A stretch of DNA of 64,000 nucleotides from Antitrichia curtipendula (Eukaryota > Streptophyta > Bryopsida > Hypnales > Leucodontaceae): assembly GCA_951230915.1 (NCBI GenBank), contig OX579634.1:53271570-53335569 (forward strand). The letters run 5' to 3'. The notes beneath the pieces were generated by a model. That model was not told the origin of the DNA. It saw only the letters and a program-made list of their open reading frames with translations, and searched no databases. The position numbers and the translations under genes are program-made. How positions within the stretch are numbered: the first letter of the stretch is position 1; every line of letters begins with the position of its first letter. Shown here piece after piece: positions 58,508 through 64,000 of this stretch.

Positions 58508-58708
58508 TTGTCTGCTTGTTCTTGTGACCACATTTTGGAGAGGTGCGTCATTTTGAAGTACTTTTTGCACATTGTGCAGTCCCAAACCTTCTTGGGCTCT
58601 TCTTCCCATCCAGGTTCAGCTACAACACATTGGATTTGCCCAATCTCCCCAGTTCATGTCCTGGGATTTACCTTTGTTACTGGACCTTGAACTACTATTG
58701 CGAGGCAT
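58508..58708 (-). pseudogene. KDVDW-domain gene, 5' part
   Basis: The start is taken at MPRNSSSRSSNKGKSQ (58708). MNWGDW then appears in one frame and VVAEPGWEEEPKKVWDC in the next; copy 2 has LDWGTLNAEEVMAKPGW. A one-base shift near 58618 is therefore likely. A C-x2-C motif and a following His (CTMCKKYFKMTHL) suggest a small zinc-binding fold. The frame is open at the CACTA junction and continues at 20356. Confidence 0.72.
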
Positions 58709-58980
58709 GATAACCTTGATTAAAATGAAATGATTTGATGACAAAGTTCACATGAATCTTTAGGAGAACTGAACAAAATGTTTGACACTTGCCAATGAAA
58801 CGAGGTGAAGTTGTTAACAAGGCCTTCAAAACCAAGTAATCACCAAAATAATTTGGTGCAATTCAGTATCCGAGCACAATCGTTCACGCACCAAAACGAA
58901 AGGGGCGCGCAGAGCCACTGAGAGGCACTGGATCACCTACTCCGCAAGGAAAACGATTGTGAGGAATGAGTCGTCCGCCG

Positions 58981-58992
58981 CGCTATTTATAG
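58981..58992 (-). promoter_or_regulatory. TATA box of the KDVDW gene
   Basis: CGCTATAAATAGCG on the minus strand, about 275 bases before the start codon and at the inner edge of array 8. This is the same array/TATA/gene order as at kinase copy 2. Confidence 0.65.
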
Positions 58993-59255
58993 CGTCCGAA
59001 GGCGGACTAGGCAATGCGGATGCGTACGTGCGAATCGGACGGCCCAGAATCGGACGGGCAGATCGTGCGGACGGGATCGCCCGGACGTCCCGTCTGCACG
59101 ATTGCGTCCGCGAGCTCGACGCCCTGTCCGCTTGAGGGCCCGTCCGCGAGCCCCCCGACCGCGCGGACGGCCCGTCTAGGGATGTCAAAAGACGTCCGGG
59201 GGTCAGCGCCCATGTCCGCCGGACGTCCGGACATTCGGACATCTTGTCAACCCTG
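58993..59255. repeat. GTCCG array 8 with hAT-like terminus (right end of G1)
   Basis: Irregular CGGACGG, GTCCGCG and GGACGTCCGG words. The outer end at 59255, read on the minus strand, is CAGGGTTGACAAGATGTCCG, a typical hAT start. Gypsy pol begins at the next base. Confidence 0.78.
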
Positions 59256-61915
59256 GGCTCAACCCCAAGTACTCGTTGACGGTCAAGGAAGAAAACGATC
59301 GGTTACTGGAATCCGGATTCATCTATCCGGTCAACAATTCCGAATGGCTTTCTCCGATTGTGGTGGTGCCAAAGAAGGTTGGAAAGGATGGAAAGGTTAA
59401 GATCCGAGTCTGTCAAGATTTCCGGAAATTGAACGCAGCCACAAAGAAGGATTACTTTCCACTTCCGTTCACAGACATCATTTTGGACCATGTGGCCGGA
59501 CACGAGTGTTACAGCTTCCTGGACGGATTTTCCGGTTACAACCAAGTTTTCATCTGATGGTGCGACCAGTTGAAGACTACGTTTACAACAGAATGGGGAA
59601 CGTATGCCTTCACCCGGATGCCGTTTGGATTATGCAACGCACCCGGAACCTTTCAGAGGCTGATGATGGATATTTTCAAGGATTTTCTTCGACATTTCCT
59701 TGAAGTATTCATAGACGACTTTGCGGTTTTCAGTGATCGGAAAAGTCATCTCGAATGTTTACAGAAGACGTTCCAAAAATGCCGGGAGACCAAGTTGAAG
59801 TTGCACCTCGAGAAATGCTTCTTTGGGATGTGTTCCGGAATTCTCCTGGGTCACGTGGTAAGCCAGACCGGATTACAAGCGGACTTGGAGAAGGTACGGG
59901 TTGTTTTATCCCTGCTACCTCCCACGAGCGTGAGAGAGATCCGAGGATTTCTCGGATGTGTAGGCTATTATCGACGGTTCATAGACGGGTACGCAAAGAA
60001 GGCTATCCCTCTTACGGAACTTTTCAAGAAGGATACGGATTTCCTTTAAACCGGAAGACAACAACAGACTTTTGAGGATCTCAAAACCCAGCTTGCTAGA
60101 ACTCCGATCTTCTCCGTTCCGGATTGGAACAAGGATTTCCACGTTACCATCAACGCATCCGGTTGGTGTTTAGGATCAATCTTGTGGCAGTACGATACGG
60201 ACAAGCGAGAGAATCCGGTTTATTACGCAAGCAGGCAAATGAATTTGGCAGAACGGAACTACTCCACCATGGAACGAGAGGCGTTAGCTGTGGTGTATTC
60301 CCGTAAGAAGTTCCGCCATTACTTACTCGGTTACAAGGTAATTTTTCACATGGATCATGGTTCTTTGAAATACCTTGTGAACAAACTGGATTTGTCAGGC
60401 AGGATTGCTAGATGGATTTTACTTTTACAAGAGTTTAACTATGAGATAATAGTTAAACCTAGTAAAGCAAATTCAAACACGGATTACCTCGCGAGGCAAA
60501 GAGGGAAAGAATCCGTAGCGGATATATCCGCAGAATTTCCGGATGAATTTCCGAAAGTTCACGAGATTCTCGTTGTAGTAGAAAATCCGGATTCTCCCAT
60601 GGAAGAAGTCTTTCACCTAAACGATGAGTTAGTCTTGGAATATCAAGATATCATAGATATGGTCTAGGTATGGTCTAGATATCCGGACCCGATGAGTCAA
60701 GAGGAAAAGGAGATCTTCCAGCGGAAAGTGGCACCCTATACATTGATTAGGGGAGTCCTTTTCAAGTTAGGAGCAGATGATGTTTTGAGGCGATGTCTGG
60801 AACTACCGGACCGGAAGAAAGTAATCCGGGCACTTCATGCCGGGAGTTCAGGCGGACACTTTGCCTTTGTGAGTACAGTCAACCGGATCCGATCAGCCGG
60901 ATATTGGTGGTTGCATTTGCATCGGGATGTGAGGAATTTTGTTCGAAGTTGTGATCAGTGGCAAAGGACAGGAGCGCCATCCTTCCGGAACCACTAGCCG
61001 CTCACCCCGAGCATTCCTCTAGCTCCATTCGAGAAATGGGGGATAGATATTATTGGATCCATCTTTCCGGTCAGTGCCAAAAAGAAGAGGTACATCATCC
61101 TAGCCACGGATTATGCGACCAAATGGGTAGAGGCAAAAGCAACACGGAAAAATGATGCCCAAACTTCCACGAACTTTTTGTTTGAGGAGATCCTCATGCG
61201 GTTTGGTCACCCATTGGAATTAGTCAGTGACCGGAGGACCCATTTCTTCAATAATGTCATCGTCGACCTCACTACCAATTATCTTATCAAGCACTGGAAG
61301 ACGACTCCCTATAATCCGAAGGCGAACGGATTGACGGAGCGGGTGAATGGAATCGTTGGTAAAACCTTGAATAAGATGGTTTCCGCTCACAAGACGGATT
61401 GGGACCGGAAAATACCTTCGGCGGTCCACGCGTACAACACCACGGAGAAGAGTACAATCGGATAGACGCCGTATTTTTTGGTCTTTGGCCAAAATGCAGT
61501 GTATGGAGTAGAATTGGAGGTGGAGACATTCCGTGTCCTTGCAGCCCGGAATGCAGAACATAGGATGGATATACTTCCTTGACTCCTAGCAATTGAAGAT
61601 CTGGAGGAGATCCGAAATGCTGCTTTGGAGAGGACTCTAGAAGTCCAGGATAAACGGAAGCAGGTCTATGACCGGAAACTTCCAGCCAACCACGGAATCC
61701 GGGAAGGCGGTCTTGTGCTTCTTTACGACTACCGTCACAAAGATTTTCCAGGTAAATTACATACTTGATGGATGGGACCTTTTTGAGTCAATGAAGTCTT
61801 CCAGAACGGATCCTTGCAACTTGAGAACTTACAAGGTCAGTGGCTGGACACTCGTGTGAACGGATCAAGATTGAAGAAGTATACCGCCGCTACTTCTTCG
61901 GATGACTCCGAGTGA
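59256..61915 (+). pseudogene. pol: Ty3/Gypsy pol (RT, RNase H, integrase), 5' truncated
   Basis: Begins inside the reverse transcriptase at NPKYSLTVKEENDRLL. RT motifs are VCQDFRKLNAATKKD, FLDGFSGYNQ, MPFGLCNAPGTFQ and the FIDDF catalytic site. RNase H follows (TINASGWCLGSIL, in which Asn replaces the first catalytic Asp; YSTMEREALAVVY). The integrase has an H2C2 finger with its last Cys changed to Trp (CDQW) and a core with SDRRTHF and NPKANGLTERVN. Breaks: a frameshift near 59560, TAA at 60047, TAG near 60665, a shift near 60995, and further stops at about 61463, 61579, 61765 and 61780. The order RT-RH-IN is Ty3/Gypsy. The missing gag, protease and RT start should lie on the far side of G1, outside the window. 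Confidence 0.92.
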
Positions 61916-61938
61916 TGTTCGCAAGGGCGCTCATAGAT

Positions 61939-61950
61939 GAGGAGGGGGTA
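61939..61950 (+). promoter_or_regulatory. Polypurine tract of the Gypsy element
   Basis: GAGGAGGGGG stands just before the TG that opens the 3' LTR, about 25 bases after the end of pol. Confidence 0.7.
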
Positions 61951-61951
61951 A

Positions 61952-62510
61952 TGTCGCAACCAAAATTTTTGGTTTTCATTTGTTTATCTAGACAATGGAT
62001 CGAAAACTATTAGTTAGTATCCAGGTTCTGTTTAGAAACAGAAGATAATGGAAAATTAAGAAAGACATTAAAGTAGTGGAATAGTTGGAAAGATTCCGGT
62101 CCTAGCAGTGATACTTTGGGACCGGAATGGAATCGGAACCGTATCCAGAAAGATGAGGATCGGATTAGGGTTGGATCGGATTGGTGGGACCGGACCGGTA
62201 AAAGTCATCATGACCAATTTTAGGTCAAGAAAGACTATAAAAGGGCCAGGACCTCCTCAGTCACACTCCTTTTCCAAACGCTGTTTGGTGAGAGTTGTTC
62301 TCTCGCGCTCTTCGTTTTCAAGCGTTGTGAGTGTGCGCGCGTGTGTGTGTGAGTGTGCGCGTGAGTGTGCAAGTGTTAGAGGTGTGCTATAGGGTTGGTT
62401 TCCAGTTGCGTACCGCTTGCAATGCAGGTTTCCGGTTGAGATCGGAGAGTGAAAGTGAGAACGGGACGTGCGGCTAGGACTGGATGAGGTAGAATCGGAA
62501 AGGGATCAAT
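61952..62510 (+). mobile_element. Gypsy LTR (3' LTR of the pol copy)
   Basis: Starts TGTCGCAACC. TATAAAAG is at 62236. A TG-rich microsatellite (GTGTGTGTGAGTGTGCGCG) lies at 62325-62375. The right limit is not defined; I see no primer-binding site. Confidence 0.6.
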
Positions 62511-62528
62511 CAGATCTAGTCTGTGTCC

Positions 62529-64000
62529 ATGCCACAGCTTAGGCAGAACAGACCAGGGCCATCCACATCGTCGGCTCCGGTTAAACTCCGGAAGATCGTT
62601 CCGGTTCTCCCCTCAGCAGAGAAGGAGAAGGAGATGCTTAGGTTAGATCTCAACCGGATGGGGTGTCAGGGTTTGCTCGACAAACCCTGGGGGTTTAAAG
62701 ATGAGCGGATGGTGAAGGAGATCCAGAGGAAGTGGACAAATCAGTTCAACAACATGATCCAATGTGTTCCGGCTGAGTAGACGGAGGAGATATGGAGGGA
62801 GGTGTACAAATTCCGGGCAGGAGGTCTCGGGATGGCAAACCAGAAGGACGAGTACATCCGGGGCAAGTTCCGAGGAGCGATCAATCCCAAGGACGGATAC
62901 GCGGTGGAGGACTGCATTGACGACCGGCACTAGAAACTTCTCCAATTCCTGATCTCGATCCTACATCCGGAGAAGCCGACAAGGGTAACGATCACCCTCG
63001 GCAACACCATTTTTGGTGCTCTGAGCGGAGACCGAAAAGCGGACTGGGTCCGGATCATATTCGATCTGGTGGCCCAGCTAGCGACAAAGGTCAGAAAAAG
63101 TAGGCCGACACCCGTGTGTCCCTACCTCTTCCACCTTTACGAGCAACACCAGCTCCTGTTGGACTCGGAAGAGAAGGAGTGGAAGGCTAAAGAGAATCTC
63201 CTGAAGTACGGAGAATTGGAAACGGATGAGGAGGAAGAGGAAATCGGATCCGAGACCGAGGAAGAAGAAGAAGTCGAAGAAGAGGCGGAGAGGTTGCCCA
63301 AGCGGCATAAGACGACCTCTCCGATCGGAAGAGGATCGCCGCTTGGGGACAAGACCGGAAAGGAGAAGACACCGGAAGCGGAGAAGGCGGGCACCTCAAA
63401 GAAGGGACCTGCTGACCCGTTCGAGAAGCTGGTCAAGACTCTCTGCGACATCCGCGCAGATTGGGAGGCGAAAAGAATTGCCCTGACCCAGATCAGGGAG
63501 TTGGTGCACGCAGCACCGAACAACAAGTTGTCGGGGAAGGTAGCGGATTGCATCACCAATCCGGCCGAGATCCGGAAACAAGAAGCAGAGATCCGTCGAC
63601 TTCAGGAGGAGGTCGACATGCTGAAGACGGAAGCGGCAACCTTCAAGAAAAATATGGCCGCCACCCGGATGATGGCAGATGAAACGCAGAAGGTTGCGGA
63701 AGCGGTGAAGGCGACTTTCGGTGAGGCCGGAAGCGCGGCAGTCAAGGCCAGGCTCTTTGACGAGAAGGTCTTGGAGGAGAAGAAGCTATCCGGTTCCCGG
63801 ATAGTTCAGATCCTAACTGACTTCTCTGAGCAGGTGGAGAAGAATTTGGTCCAAGCGCGAGGAGCTACAAACCGGATTGAGGAGTGCGTGCAGAAGCTGA
63901 CCGGATCCATGAGGGTCCACCTGTCGGACATCTCCATGCCGGAATCATTTCCGGACGTGCCGGACCCAAGAGAAGGAAAAGACCAAACTTTGCAGTCGAA
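62529..64000 (+). pseudogene. Gag-like coiled-coil gene, second copy (open at window edge)
   Basis: Starts MPQLRQNRPGPSTSS. Two in-frame TAG codons (62778 and 62931), then an open frame to the edge. It contains MGCQGLLDKPWGFKDERM, INPKDGYAVEDC and PYLFHLYEQHQ, then an acidic stretch (EEEEEIGSE) and long heptad-like helices. The gene at 41.9-43.7 kb is its relative. It follows an LTR directly, so it is either the gag of a second tandem Gypsy copy or a gene carried within a long LTR. Confidence 0.65.

Overview
This is a repeat-dominated nuclear window from a streptophyte plant. The evidence is En/Spm (CACTA) elements with CACTACAAGAAA-type ends, hAT transposases with a BED-like finger, Ty3/Gypsy pol, TTTAGGG telomere-type blocks, and spliced genes with TATA boxes. 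I cannot fix the species. A repeat-rich charophyte alga such as Chara, or a bryophyte or lycophyte, would fit. I see no ordinary housekeeping gene, rRNA, tRNA or CRISPR; nearly everything is transposon or transposon cargo.

The window reads best as nested insertions. (1) A Ty3/Gypsy pol remnant (59256-61915) is cut at its 5' side by the end of an element, called G1 here, whose right terminus is at 59255 and whose left terminus was not found and may lie before base 1. (2) G1 appears to carry a coiled-coil/RING gene (1-2581), a BED-hAT transposase gene (3849-13221), a protein-kinase-like gene (16417-17904) and a gene for a small domain called 'KDVDW' here (minus strand, 58708-58508 continuing at 20356-19576). 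(3) The hAT gene is split by a 5.1 kb solo-LTR-like insertion (4981-10115, duplication GTTGG) and by a small TTAA-flanked element (12077-12997). (4) The KDVDW gene is split by a 38 kb CACTA element (20360-58507, duplication TTG). (5) That CACTA element holds a 20.5 kb element, G2 (26357-46861, flanks GGCACAAA/TGCACAAA). G2 carries a second set of the same genes: KDVDW+RING (29160-31484, minus), kinase (36381-38042, plus) and BED-hAT transposase (45700-39371, minus). (6) The G2 hAT gene is itself split by a gag-only retroelement (about 41511-44757). (7) A 2.1 kb non-autonomous CACTA element (50888-52969, duplication AGT) sits in an exon of the CACTA accessory gene. In four cases (4981-10115, 12077-12997, 20360-58507, 50888-52969) removing the insertion and one duplication copy restores the host reading frame exactly.

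Eight minisatellites built on a GTCCG/CGGAC core lie within this set. Six are close upstream of a cargo or transposase gene. CAGGGTTG-type hAT termini occur beside four arrays. The working model is a family of large hAT-type elements that carry a kinase, a RING protein and the KDVDW domain along with the transposase. The CACTA element encodes a TNP2 transposase (minus strand) and, on the other strand, a TNPA-like gene that includes a catalytically dead FCP1/NIF-type phosphatase domain. Most genes are decayed by single in-frame stops or frameshifts, so this is a fossil record of the system. The window ends with a Gypsy 3' LTR (from 61952) followed by a gag-like gene open to the right edge.
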